Source of the DNA: CAZKBP01 sp964551015
GTDB lineage: Bacteria; Bacteroidota; Bacteroidia; Cytophagales; Microscillaceae
Direction: 5' to 3'
NCBI GenBank assembly: GCA_964551015.1
Contig: CAZKBP010000006.1
Span: forward strand, 124,001-188,000
Length of the DNA stretch: 64,000 nucleotides
In this document: positions 25,368-33,916 of the stretch, in pieces
Numbering within the stretch: position 1 is the stretch's first letter
How the letters are laid out: each line of letters starts with the position of its first letter
Notes under the pieces: model-generated
Databases searched by the model: none
Seen by the model: the letters and a program-made list of their open reading frames with translations, nothing else
What the model was told of the DNA's origin: nothing
Program-made: the position numbers and the translations under genes

Positions 25368-25375
25368 TATATTTG
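25368..25375 (+). promoter_or_regulatory. Probable -7 element for the thiolase gene
   Basis: TATATTTG matches TAnnTTTG exactly, about 107 bases before the ATG. The -33 position has only a T-run. A start here would give a leader of about 100 bases that includes the alternating inverted repeats at 25404-25440. Confidence 0.45.
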
Positions 25376-25403
25376 TTTAAGAGTTGTGAAATTAGCGCAG
25401 ACT

Positions 25404-25446
25404 TACTATTTTTACATGAATAGTAGGTATGCATACTATTTTTTCT
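25404..25446 (+). promoter_or_regulatory. Three-part alternating inverted repeat, possible attenuator or operator
   Basis: TACTATT (25404-25410), its complement AATAGTA (25419-25425) and TACTATT again (25434-25440) occur at an exact 15-base period. Pairing of segments 2 and 3 gives a hairpin directly followed by a T-run, as in an intrinsic terminator; pairing of 1 and 2 would prevent it. The same symmetry could equally be adjacent half-sites for a DNA-binding dimer. Confidence 0.45.
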
Positions 25447-25482
25447 TTTGAATTAATCTAAAACATAAAAATTAAATACATT

Positions 25483-26691
25483 ATGGCGGAAGCTTATATT
25501 TTTGATGCGGTACGTACCCCCCGAGGTAAAGGTAAAAGCGATGGTTCTCTCCACGAGACACAACCTATTCACCTCTTGACTACCCTTCTCCATGCCGTGA
25601 AGGAGCGAAATGACCTAGATACTTCCTTGGTTGACGATGTGATCGCCGGTTGTGTGAGCCCCGTGGGAGAGCAAGGCTCTGATATCGCTCGAGCAGCCGT
25701 GATTGAAGCAGGTTACTCTGAAACCACGGCTGGAGTGCAATTGAACCGCTTCTGTTCTTCTGGTTTAGAAGCCATCAATATTGGTTCAGCGCACGTTATG
25801 TCAGGTCAGCACGATATGGTCATTGCTGGTGGCATCGAGTCTATGTCCCGTGTACCAATGGGATCAGACGGAGGAGCCATGTTCACCAATCCAGATATGA
25901 TCGGTAAACATAAGATGGTTCCTCAGGGAATCTCGGCGGACTTGATCGCTACCAAATACGGTTTCACCCGTGAGCAAGCAGATGCCTTCGCCGTGGAATC
26001 TCACCGCCGCGCGCTAGCCGCTCAACAAGCCGGACGCTTTGATAAGTCTATCATTCCCGTGAAAGATCAAATCGGTATGACGCTTTTGGATCGTGATGAA
26101 GGAATTCGCCCCGGAACTACTCTAGAAACGCTGGGCAAGCTAAAGCCTTCCTTCGAGATGATGGGTCAAATGGGCGGGTTAGATGCTTTGGCTCTTCAAA
26201 AATATCCTGAAATAGAAAAAATCAACCACATCCACCACCCGGGTAACTCCTCTCAGATTACCGACGGTGCCGGTGTTTTGCTCATTGGTAATAAAGAAGC
26301 AGGTGAGAAAGCTGGCCTGAAGCCTCGTGCCAAAATGCACTCTTACACCATCGTAGGAAGCGAGCCCACGATTATGCTCACGGGTCCTGCGCCTTCTACC
26401 CGCAAGCTTTTGAAGAAAAATGGTATGAACATCAGTGATATTGATCTCTTCGAGGTGAATGAGGCATTTGCCGTAGTACCCATGCTTTATATGCAAGAGC
26501 TAGGTGTGGATCAAAGCATCGTGAACGTGAACGGTGGAGCCATCGCCATGGGACACCCCCTAGGAGCGACGGGCGCTATCATCCTGAGCACACTACTAGA
26601 TGAGCTAGAGAGACAAGATAAAAATATCGGTTTGGCCACGCTTTGTATCGGCGGTGGAATGGGTATTTCTACCATCATCGAGCGTGTATAA
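25483..26691 (+). CDS. fadA: Acetyl-CoA C-acyltransferase (3-ketoacyl-CoA thiolase)
   Basis: The 402-residue protein is a complete thiolase. The nucleophilic cysteine is C91 in RFCSSGLEAINIG. The C-terminal half carries NEAFAVVPMLYMQ, GGAIAMGHPLGATGA (catalytic His) and LCIGGGMG (catalytic Cys). It cleaves 3-ketoacyl-CoA with CoA in the last step of beta-oxidation. The next gene is a fadJ-type enzyme for the two preceding steps, 117 bases away on the same strand, which favours a degradative role over acetoacetyl-CoA synthesis. A hairpin between the two could lower read-through. The symbol denotes the role; FadI naming is equally possible. Confidence 0.94.
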   Translation: MAEAYIFDAVRTPRGKGKSDGSLHETQPIHLLTTLLHAVKERNDLDTSLVDDVIAGCVSPVGEQGSDIARAAVIEAGYSETTAGVQLNRFCSSGLEAINIGSAHVMSGQHDMVIAGGIESMSRVPMGSDGGAMFTNPDMIGKHKMVPQGISADLIATKYGFTREQADAFAVESHRRALAAQQAGRFDKSIIPVKDQIGMTLLDRDEGIRPGTTLETLGKLKPSFEMMGQMGGLDALALQKYPEIEKINHIHHPGNSSQITDGAGVLLIGNKEAGEKAGLKPRAKMHSYTIVGSEPTIMLTGPAPSTRKLLKKNGMNISDIDLFEVNEAFAVVPMLYMQELGVDQSIVNVNGGAIAMGHPLGATGAIILSTLLDELERQDKNIGLATLCIGGGMGISTIIERV

Positions 26692-26700
26692 TTTTTTCTG

Positions 26701-26761
26701 AATCTGAGTGGAAAGATTCTGAAGCCCTTTTCCCCGAAAGGGGCTTCTTCTCATTCAGATT
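26701..26761 (+). terminator. Hairpin between thiolase and fadJ-type genes
   Basis: GAAGCCCTTTTC (26721-26732) pairs with GAAAGGGGCTTC (26736-26747) with one mismatch, and an outer AATCTGA/TCAGATT pair (26701-26707, 26755-26761) extends the structure. The T-run is interrupted, so partial termination or mRNA stabilisation are both possible. Confidence 0.6.
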
Positions 26762-26808
26762 TCCTCTTTCCTAATCTTCTTTTTTTTACCTAAAAACAAG
26801 CAACATAC

Positions 26809-29022
26809 ATGATCAACTATAATCTAGAAGACGGCGTAGCGATTCTTAGCTGGAACATGGAAGGCCCCATGAACGTGATGAACGAAGGTTCTTACCAGGC
26901 TTTCTCCGAACACATGGACAAGGCCATCGCTGACGAAAACGTGAAAGGCATCGTCATTACCTCCGATAAAGATACTTTTTTTGCCGGAGCCGATCTAAAA
27001 ATGATGAAAAACATGCTAGCGCAGGATCACTCCAACACAGATCCTAAGACCATGTTTGAGAATTCTTTTACTTGGAATGCACTTTTCCGTAAATACGAGA
27101 TGTCCGACAAGCCCATAGTAGCGGCCATCAATGGACACGCCCTCGGAGGTGGATATGAAATGGCCTTGATGTGTAACTATCGCGTAGCGGTCAACCATCC
27201 CAAAACCCAAATCGGTCTGCCCGAAGCCCAAATCGGATTGCTCCCCGGAGCCGGAGGAACCCAACGCCTTCCTCGTATGATTGGTCTGGAAAAAAGTGTT
27301 CCTTTCTTATTAGAAGGCAAAAAAGTAAGCCCCGAAGAAGCAGTAAAAACGGGTCTTATTGACGAACTAGCGACCGATAAAGCAGGGGCAATTGCCGCCG
27401 CCAAAAAATGGATCGCCGAAAATCCCAAAGCCATCAAACCTTGGGACGAAGTCAAAAAAGGACAAATCCGAGCCAAGAGCAATTACAAAGTCCCCGGAGG
27501 GAATATCCAGAGCCCACGTGGTGTACAGATGCTCATGCCCGGTACAGCCCTGCTCTGGGATAAATCCAAGGGAAATTATCCTGCCCAATTGGCCATTATG
27601 AACTGCGTGTACGAGGGATTGCAAGTGCCTATCGATCACGGTTTGCGTATTGAAACTAAGTACTTTATCACGCTACTGCAAAATCCTGTAGCAAAAAACA
27701 TGATTCGCACGCTTTTCTTTGCCATGGGAGAAGCCAACAAGGGAGCAGCTCGCCCTCAAGATGCTCCCAAGAGCGAGATCAAGAAAATCGCCGTACTCGG
27801 AGCTGGCCTCATGGGAGCGGGTGTTGCCTATGTAACTGCGATGGCCGGCATCGAGGTGGTCTTGAAAGATATCTCCATGGAGAATGCCGAAAAAGGGAAA
27901 GATTACTCTCGCGATCTGCTCAAAAAGCGTGTTTCCCGAGGTAAAATGACCCAAGAGAAAGCTGACCAAGTACTGGAACTCATCAAAACTACCGATGACC
28001 CCAAGGCAATCGCCGGTTCACAGTTGGTGGTGGAAGCTGTATTTGAAAATCGCAAACTCAAGGCCACGGTAACCCAAGAGAGCGAAGCAGTCTTGGATGA
28101 AAATGCCATCTTTGGAACCAATACTTCTTCCCTGCCCATTACTGGATTAGCTGAAGCCTCTCAACGCCCAGAGAATTTTATTGGTATTCACTTCTTCTCT
28201 CCCGTGGATAAAATGCCTTTGGTAGAGATCATCAAGGGAGAAAAAACGGGTGGCCCCGCTCTCGCCATGGCCGTTGATTACGTGGTGGCGATCCGCAAAA
28301 CCCCCATCGTAGTCAATGACTCGCGCGGTTTCTATACCTCTCGCTGCTTCGCGACTTATCCAAACGAAGGACTAGAAATGGTAGCCGATGGCATCGAGCC
28401 TGCATTTATAGAAAAAGCCGGGGTCATGGCTGGAATGCCCGTAGGTCCTCTTGATGTAGCGGATGCCGTGGCCATTGACCTAGCCTACAAGGTGATGAAG
28501 CAAACTTTTGAAGATGAAGGAACCACCATCGAGGAAGCCGAAAAGGCGGGCAAAATACCCAATAGTGGTTTGATCGTGAAGAAATTCGTGGAAGAGCTAG
28601 GCCGCTTTGGTAAGAAAAACAAAAAGGGCTACTACGAATATCCTGAAAATGGTAGAAAGTATATCTGGCCCGGACTACGTGAAATGTACCCTCTCAAGGA
28701 AGAACAACCAACCTTGGAAGAAACCAAAAAACGATTCCTACATCGTCAAGCAATTGAGGCCGTTCGCTGCTTGGAAGAAGGCGTATTGAACAATCCAACC
28801 GATGGCGATATCGGATCTATCTTAGCATGGGGATTCCCAGCTTACACGGGTGGCATCTTCTCTTACATTGATATGGTCGGGGTAGCTACTTTCGTGAAAG
28901 AATTGGATGAACTGGCCGAGAAGCATGGTGATCGCTTTAAGCCCACGGAGCGATTGAGAGAAATGGCTGCCAATGGCGAATTTTTCCATAAAAGCCAACA
29001 AAAAGCGGCCGCTACTGCTTAG
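26809..29022 (+). CDS. fadJ: Fatty acid oxidation multifunctional enzyme (enoyl-CoA hydratase/3-hydroxyacyl-CoA dehydrogenase)
   Basis: The 737-residue protein has the FadB/FadJ layout. Residues about 1-200 are a crotonase domain with the oxyanion-hole stretch FFAGADLKMMKN and catalytic region GLPEAQIGLLPGAGGTQRL containing the Glu pair. A linker leads to the NAD-binding domain starting near 322 (KIAVLGAGLMGAGVAYVTAM), with the dehydrogenase His in GIHFFSPVDKMPLVEII. The C-terminal 3HCDH domains contain VNDSRGFYTSRCF and NPTDGDIGSILAWGFP. It hydrates 2-enoyl-CoA and oxidises 3-hydroxyacyl-CoA, feeding the thiolase encoded upstream. Anaerobic FadJ and aerobic FadB types cannot be separated here. 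A strong terminator follows. Confidence 0.94.
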   Translation: MINYNLEDGVAILSWNMEGPMNVMNEGSYQAFSEHMDKAIADENVKGIVITSDKDTFFAGADLKMMKNMLAQDHSNTDPKTMFENSFTWNALFRKYEMSDKPIVAAINGHALGGGYEMALMCNYRVAVNHPKTQIGLPEAQIGLLPGAGGTQRLPRMIGLEKSVPFLLEGKKVSPEEAVKTGLIDELATDKAGAIAAAKKWIAENPKAIKPWDEVKKGQIRAKSNYKVPGGNIQSPRGVQMLMPGTALLWDKSKGNYPAQLAIMNCVYEGLQVPIDHGLRIETKYFITLLQNPVAKNMIRTLFFAMGEANKGAARPQDAPKSEIKKIAVLGAGLMGAGVAYVTAMAGIEVVLKDISMENAEKGKDYSRDLLKKRVSRGKMTQEKADQVLELIKTTDDPKAIAGSQLVVEAVFENRKLKATVTQESEAVLDENAIFGTNTSSLPITGLAEASQRPENFIGIHFFSPVDKMPLVEIIKGEKTGGPALAMAVDYVVAIRKTPIVVNDSRGFYTSRCFATYPNEGLEMVADGIEPAFIEKAGVMAGMPVGPLDVADAVAIDLAYKVMKQTFEDEGTTIEEAEKAGKIPNSGLIVKKFVEELGRFGKKNKKGYYEYPENGRKYIWPGLREMYPLKEEQPTLEETKKRFLHRQAIEAVRCLEEGVLNNPTDGDIGSILAWGFPAYTGGIFSYIDMVGVATFVKELDELAEKHGDRFKPTERLREMAANGEFFHKSQQKAAATA

Positions 29023-29066
29023 ATTGAATACAGTTGAACACTAATAAATTTTCATTTTAAAATTCC

Positions 29067-29102
29067 AAACACCTACTGGCAAAGATCAGTAGGTGTTTTT
29101 TT
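29067..29102 (+). terminator. Intrinsic terminator after fadJ-type gene
   Basis: A perfect 12-bp stem (AAACACCTACTG at 29067-29078, complement at 29087-29098) merges into a T-run. Confidence 0.88.
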
Positions 29103-29162
29103 GAGGATGAAATAAACCAAGTAAAGAACCTCAATTGCATTAGCCAAAACAGCGTTTTGTCG

Positions 29163-30185
29163 CTACTGAGGAAAGCGATCCAAAACCTCCAGAAAACGCT
29201 CCAACATCGCATCACCAAAATCCAAGTGCGTTACAATCCGAGGATGTAGTTTGGCCATGGTTCCTAGCTTGACCTGATGCTCGGCGCAGAAGCGGATGAA
29301 CTCCTGCACAATTTCTTCATTTTCCATCTCGAAAATCACGATATTGGTTTCCACAGGCATGATATTGACCACGTAGCTTTGCTGGGCAAGATGTTCCGCG
29401 ATCGTTTTGGCTCTCTGATGATCTTCGGCTAGTCTCTGGATGTGATGATCTAAGGCGTAAATTCCCGCCGCCGCCAGATAACCTGCCTGGCGCATCCCGC
29501 CACCCATCACTTTGCGAATACGCAGGGCTTTTTGGATCATCTCTTGACTACCCAGAAGCACCGAACCCACAGGACAACCCAAACCCTTAGACAAACAAAC
29601 CGAAATAGTATCAAAGTATTTTCCGTATTCCACAGGAGGCGTATTGGAGGCTTGTAGTGCGTTGAAAACCCGCGCCCCGTCGAGGTGCATTTTCAGGTCG
29701 TGAGCGCGGGCTAGTTCAGCAATCGCTTGTATTTCGGCAAGCTGATAAACACTGCCTCCGGCTCGATTGACGCTATTTTCCAAAGCCACCACCCGACTGA
29801 CAGGAAAATGAATATTATCGGGGTTGATATTCGCTTGTACGGCTTCGGGCGAGAGCTTGCCCTGCTGACCAGCAAGGAGCTTTACCGAAACGCCTGAATT
29901 GGCCATCAGCCCTCCGCCTTCGTATTTGTAAATATGTGCCCCCTCGTAGCAAATCACCTCGTCCTGGGGCTGGGTCAGGCTACGGATGGCAATTTGATTG
30001 GTCATCGTGCCCGAAGGGCAAAAAAGAGCCGCCTCCATCCCGAACATCGCGGCGACTTTCTCTTGGAGGGCATTTACGGTTTCGTCTTCCTGATAAACAT
30101 CATCCCCTACTTGCGCGGAAAACATAGCTTCCAACATCGGGCGAGTGGGGCGCGTTACAGTATCACTTCTGAGATCAATCCACAT
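29163..30185 (-). CDS. ltaE: Low-specificity threonine aldolase
   Basis: A 340-residue fold-type I PLP enzyme of normal family length. The N-terminus WIDLRSDTVTRPTRPMLEAM is the threonine-aldolase signature. H84 stacks on PLP, D169 and R172 lie in LDGARVFNA, and the Schiff-base lysine is K200 in SVCLSKGLGCPVGS. It cleaves L-threonine or L-allo-threonine to glycine and acetaldehyde in the cytosol and may act on other beta-hydroxy amino acids. Monocistronic, convergent with the fadJ-type gene. Confidence 0.94.
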   Translation of the reverse strand: MWIDLRSDTVTRPTRPMLEAMFSAQVGDDVYQEDETVNALQEKVAAMFGMEAALFCPSGTMTNQIAIRSLTQPQDEVICYEGAHIYKYEGGGLMANSGVSVKLLAGQQGKLSPEAVQANINPDNIHFPVSRVVALENSVNRAGGSVYQLAEIQAIAELARAHDLKMHLDGARVFNALQASNTPPVEYGKYFDTISVCLSKGLGCPVGSVLLGSQEMIQKALRIRKVMGGGMRQAGYLAAAGIYALDHHIQRLAEDHQRAKTIAEHLAQQSYVVNIMPVETNIVIFEMENEEIVQEFIRFCAEHQVKLGTMAKLHPRIVTHLDFGDAMLERFLEVLDRFPQ

Positions 30186-30449
30186 GAATTTCTATATGAT
30201 AATTGGCTAAACTTCGTTTTAATTCTGGTTTCTAAATAAAATTAAATATTTTAAGATGTTGTCTAAAGTTCTGATTTATTAGCGAAAAATTCATATTCCG
30301 AGTTCTTTTGAGTGAGTCGCCTGAGCTACTCGCGAAAAAATTCGCAAAATCAGGTTCCCAAAGAGGTATTTTGCAGTCCAAAAGCAAACTTAAGACAACT
30401 TCTCAATTAGAAATCAATTTGTCAAGAAATCACAAGACTAAAAATAATT

Positions 30450-31049
30450 ATGAAAATTTATCTGATTTTTTTGTTGATAGGATTTGCCCCCATATCATTT
30501 GCTCAGGAGCTAAAACTATTTTCCGAAGAGGAATTGGCCAAAAAACCAGTCTACACGACATTGGGGCGAGCTTTTCAGGCTTATGAGCAAGCTTATCGCT
30601 TGACGCTGAAAGGCACGGGAGGCTATTACGGAAAAATAGACGCGGTGCATCCTGACATAGATTCTCTGAAATATTTGCAGTCTTTTCAAGTAACCAACGA
30701 GAAGCTTTCGGATTTACCCCCCAGCTTTGGGAATTTGGAATATTTACAACAGCTTTACTTGAGTGGCAATCAATTTGAGCAAATTCCAGATACGATTTTT
30801 AATCTCAAAAATCTGAAAAGACTAGACTTTCGTGCGAATCGTCTGGTAAGCATTCCTGAAAAAATTGCCCAACTCTCTAAATTGGAGTATCTCTACTTGA
30901 ATGATAATCGCGACCTGACGACCCTGCCACTCGATGCGATTCTTAAACTCAAAAATCTTAAAGTAATCAATACCAAAAACACCCAGATTCCACGCGCGCA
31001 AATGCAGCAAATCCAAGCCGCACTGCCGGAGGCCAGCGTAGAGTATTAG
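30450..31049 (+). CDS. Secreted leucine-rich-repeat protein
   Basis: The 199-residue protein has a signal peptide (MKIYLIFLLIGFAPISFAQ), a helical N-terminal part, then about five leucine-rich repeats of 23 residues from residue 70 on (LEYLQQLYLSGNQFEQIPDT, LKNLKRLDFRANRLVSIPEK and similar). The pattern LxxLxLxxNxLxxLP matches the bacterial/ROCO subclass. Such secreted LRR proteins probably act as binding surfaces; the partner is unknown. It converges on the GDPD lipoprotein gene with only 11 bases between stops. Confidence 0.85.
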   Translation: MKIYLIFLLIGFAPISFAQELKLFSEEELAKKPVYTTLGRAFQAYEQAYRLTLKGTGGYYGKIDAVHPDIDSLKYLQSFQVTNEKLSDLPPSFGNLEYLQQLYLSGNQFEQIPDTIFNLKNLKRLDFRANRLVSIPEKIAQLSKLEYLYLNDNRDLTTLPLDAILKLKNLKVINTKNTQIPRAQMQQIQAALPEASVEY

Positions 31050-31060
31050 ATCGTAGGCCG

Positions 31061-31981
31061 CTATTTAAAATAAGCCCGCTTAGAATGCTTCTTCTTTCGG
31101 AGATAAGGCATACAAACCTGAGCGGCGAGACTGGGTTCGTCGGTTGCCAAGATATCGATGCCGTCTTCTAGCAATTTTTTGTAAACATCTGTACCTTGTG
31201 CCAGGGCTTGCTTATCCAATTTCCACATTGTACCCAAGATACAATAAACGCCTTTTTGGTGTAAAGCCTGTACCGTACTGGGGTCGTATTTGCTCACACC
31301 AGTAAACACAATGATCTTTTCGTAAGGAATGCCACTCTCCTCAAAAGCTTGTAAGTCTTCTTGATTACGGATAGAAACTGACTGCATGAGGGCTGTATCC
31401 AGCTCGTAGTAAGTCTTGGCGTCCCTGAGACTATAGGTAATCACCAAGGCGTAAGCTTCGGCTTGGGCTGCTTTCACGATCTCTACTACCTTTTCGGCAG
31501 GTACGCCCCTTTTTACATCTAGCGTGAGGATGGTTTTTCCCCGAGCCCAATGCAACACTTCTTGAAGGGTAGGAATGGCATAATTGGTTAGTTTACCTTG
31601 ATTATCCTTCAATTTCAAGTTTTGTAGAGAAGCAAAGGTCTGCTCTTGTAAAAGTCCTTCTCCGGTGGTGGTACGATCCAATGCTTCATCGTGTAACAGA
31701 ACCAGCACACTATCCGCCGTCATTCGCACATCACATTCTATAATCGCATAAGTATCTCGTAGGGTCCGCTCGAAAGTAGCCAGGCAATTTTCTGGAAAAC
31801 CGGGGCGAGGCCCTCCACGATGCGCGCTAATGAGAGGAATGCGATCGGCTTCCCAGCTAAAAAAATCCTGTAAAGCGGCTGGACTAGCCGAAGAGATATA
31901 ATAGCGTGGTGCCGTTTGGCAAGCCGCCGTTAGAGAGACTAATAAAAGAAATACACTATAGAAGAGCTTCAGGTGTTTCAT
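31061..31981 (-). CDS. Glycerophosphodiester phosphodiesterase family lipoprotein
   Basis: The 306-residue protein has a lipoprotein signal with LTAAC (Cys21). The GDPD catalytic set follows: H54-R55 in SAHRGG, E64 in FPENCL, E82 and D84 in IIECDVRMT, and H97 in LLHDEALDRTT. It should hydrolyse glycerophosphodiesters to glycerol-3-phosphate and an alcohol from an envelope location, recovering phosphate or lipid head groups. The C-terminus (RKKKHSKRAYFK) is unusually basic. The family includes members with other phosphodiester substrates, so specificity is not fixed. A -7 element lies 34 bases upstream. Confidence 0.9.
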   Translation of the reverse strand: MKHLKLFYSVFLLLVSLTAACQTAPRYYISSASPAALQDFFSWEADRIPLISAHRGGPRPGFPENCLATFERTLRDTYAIIECDVRMTADSVLVLLHDEALDRTTTGEGLLQEQTFASLQNLKLKDNQGKLTNYAIPTLQEVLHWARGKTILTLDVKRGVPAEKVVEIVKAAQAEAYALVITYSLRDAKTYYELDTALMQSVSIRNQEDLQAFEESGIPYEKIIVFTGVSKYDPSTVQALHQKGVYCILGTMWKLDKQALAQGTDVYKKLLEDGIDILATDEPSLAAQVCMPYLRKKKHSKRAYFK

Positions 31982-32014
31982 CCAACTTTGGTGTTTTATG
32001 GCCTAAGATATACA

Positions 32015-32022
32015 CAAAACTA
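32015..32022 (-). promoter_or_regulatory. Probable -7 element for the GDPD gene
   Basis: Minus strand TAGTTTTG matches TAnnTTTG, at the same distance from its start codon as the element before the first TonB receptor. No clear -33 element. Confidence 0.4.
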
Positions 32023-32174
32023 GGTATAAAAAGGCTAGAATTCTTAACGAATATCGCAAAAGCTAATTCTCTTGCTAAATCTAGAGAAGTAAGTTATCAA
32101 TGTCATTTTCAACCTACAAAAAGCTTTCTATTAGATAGAAGATTATCATTCAAGAAGCTCTAAAATTTAATATC

Positions 32175-32618
32175 ATGTCTACTGTTCACAAAGAACCTTG
32201 GGATGCCTTTTCGGGTAATTACTTGACTCCTCTCCTGATTGATCAACAGTTTAACTTATATCTGGGCACGAGGGAGAAACCTGTACAACTGAATGCCTTG
32301 CACAAAACGCTTTTTCTGTTTTATCTCCAACAAAAGAAGCCAATTTATCTGCACGATTTGGTAGATCATCAGGAAGAGTTGCTTAATATTTACTTGAAGT
32401 TAGAGTTTAAGCACAATCTCTGGCGAGCCAAAGAGTACATCTATCGCTTGGTTGACCTCAGGAATAACTCTATTCACGAGAAATGTTCTCGCATCAAACG
32501 TGCTTTTCTGGATTACTTGTCTGAACCATTGGCCGAATTTTATTATATCAAGGGCAAAAGAGGAAGAGCCAAACACATTGAACTTCCCAGAGAGCTTGTC
32601 ATCTTCACATCTTATTAG
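32175..32618 (+). CDS. Small conserved hypothetical protein
   Basis: A 147-residue cytosolic protein with no signal or membrane segment. It reads as helices with a short basic C-terminal hairpin (YYIKGKRGRAKHIELPRELV). The pattern (ALHKTLFLFYLQQKKPIYL, then DLRNNSIHEKCSRIKRAF and the basic end) resembles a family of Bacteroidota hypothetical proteins I recall, with no known function. The arrangement could be a winged-helix DNA-binding fold, but this is a guess. It lies between the GDPD and hydrolase genes and shows no operon link to either. Confidence 0.72.
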   Translation: MSTVHKEPWDAFSGNYLTPLLIDQQFNLYLGTREKPVQLNALHKTLFLFYLQQKKPIYLHDLVDHQEELLNIYLKLEFKHNLWRAKEYIYRLVDLRNNSIHEKCSRIKRAFLDYLSEPLAEFYYIKGKRGRAKHIELPRELVIFTSY

Positions 32619-32800
32619 AGGATTTCATATCTACACGGGTGATCAGGAGCATCGCTATTGATAAAAATCGATACAAAGTCTTTGATAAAAAATAGAAACT
32701 TGGGAAATTGTAGGAATAAATCGAGCAATGCGAAGTTTTTTGAAGATATTTATTCAGCTAAAATTTTCTAAACATCGCTAATCTATTAAAACCCATTCTT

Positions 32801-33595
32801 ATGAGTAAAGACTTGTTTATGATTCACGGTATGATGCTTACCGGTCAATGCTGGGGTAAGTACAAAGATTTTTTCGAGAAAAAGTCCTATCAATGCCACG
32901 CTCCTTCCCTCAGGCATCACCAACTCTTTCAGCGAGAAGCACCTGATTATCGCCTTGGCACGACCTCTATTCTGGACTATGTGGCCGATTTAGAGGCAGA
33001 GATTGACCAAATGCCGGAACTTCCGGTGCTGATGGGGCACTCGATGGGAGGATTATTGGCACAAATATTAGCCAGCCGAGGCAAAGCGAGAGCTTTGGTA
33101 TTGCTGGCTCCCGCACCTCCTCATAATACGGTATTGTTGGCTCCACCCTCCAGTCTTAAGAGCTTCTCAGAAGTGATTAGGCGATGGAATTTTTGGAAAA
33201 AACCTTTTATCTTCTCTCTCGAGAAAACCATCTATGCCTCTCTACACTTGCTAAGCCCCGAAGAACAAAGGGCTGAGCACAACAAGATGGTGCACGAGTC
33301 GGGCAAAGCATTGCTAGAATGTGGCTTCCCTCAGTTGGATACCAAAAAAGCCGCCGATGTACCTCCTCATAAAGTCTCCTGCCCTGTATTAATTCTTTCG
33401 GGCAAAGAAGACCGCATCGTTCCAAATTCCGTGGTCAGAAAAATTGCCGAACGTTATCCACAGGCGGAATTCTTTGAATACGAAAATCATGCCCACTGGT
33501 TATTGGGCGAGCCCGGTTGGGAGCAAATTGCTGAAGACATTGACCAATGGCTCACCAGAGCCCTGCGTCGAAATGCAGTCGCTACCTCTCTATAA
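32801..33595 (+). CDS. Alpha/beta hydrolase
   Basis: The 264-residue protein has the complete alpha/beta-hydrolase triad: nucleophile S81 in MGHSMGGLLAQ, acid D204 in SGKEDRIVPN and H232 in NHAHWLLGE. The N-terminal FMIHGMMLTGQCW holds the oxyanion-hole HG. It lacks a signal peptide and is probably a cytosolic esterase, thioesterase or related lipolytic enzyme; the substrate is unknown. It precedes the CHAT-STAND operon on the same strand, but 321 bases and a terminator separate them, so I do not count it as a member. Confidence 0.9.
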   Translation: MSKDLFMIHGMMLTGQCWGKYKDFFEKKSYQCHAPSLRHHQLFQREAPDYRLGTTSILDYVADLEAEIDQMPELPVLMGHSMGGLLAQILASRGKARALVLLAPAPPHNTVLLAPPSSLKSFSEVIRRWNFWKKPFIFSLEKTIYASLHLLSPEEQRAEHNKMVHESGKALLECGFPQLDTKKAADVPPHKVSCPVLILSGKEDRIVPNSVVRKIAERYPQAEFFEYENHAHWLLGEPGWEQIAEDIDQWLTRALRRNAVATSL

Positions 33596-33916
33596 AATCT
33601 AATCTGCCAGGGGTTTTGGGGGAATTCTGTATTTCCGCCACCCCTAAGCTATCTAGAGAGGGCTTCATTGGAAGTCCTCTTTTCATTTTGAAAGAGGCTG
33701 ACTTCTCAAGTGCTACTCCGGCATCATAAGCAGATTTCTGTGGAATTTGCTATAATTTATCAAAGACAAACGATTTATCCCCAAATTATACTAAGTTTTT
33801 AGTATTTTTTTGGAATGATAAGTAGGTATTTCCCTTCATTTTACTATGAAAAGTTTGTAATAAGTGCGGTTTTTGATATTTTTATTCGTAAAACTATTCA
33901 ACCCCATATTGATCCG
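33596..33916. other. Leader region of the CHAT-STAND operon
   Basis: About 320 bases between the hydrolase gene and the CHAT start. It contains one terminator hairpin (33788-33811) and AT-rich sequence that should include the operon promoter. I found no exact TAnnTTTG match. Confidence 0.4.
33788..33811 (+). terminator. Intrinsic terminator upstream of the CHAT gene
   Basis: ATACTAA, a GTTT loop and TTAGTAT form a 7-bp stem that runs into seven T residues. It either ends the hydrolase transcript or attenuates entry into the CHAT operon, whose first codon is about 105 bases further on. Confidence 0.65.

Larger units (their letters stand above)
24983..25482. other. Divergent regulatory region between TonB receptor and thiolase genes
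   Basis: About 500 bases without a gene. The left edge holds the receptor promoter; the right part holds a -7 element and a three-part inverted repeat before the thiolase gene. The AT-rich middle has no further structure that I can support. Confidence 0.6.

Noticed and set aside
32801..33595. Alpha/beta hydrolase as first member of the CHAT-STAND operon
   Set aside because: A 321-base gap containing an intrinsic terminator separates it from the tightly overlapping genes.
33815..33916. 34-residue extension of the CHAT protein
   Set aside because: The CHAT core begins at the later ATG, and the extension lies directly after a terminator hairpin and resembles noncoding AT-rich sequence.
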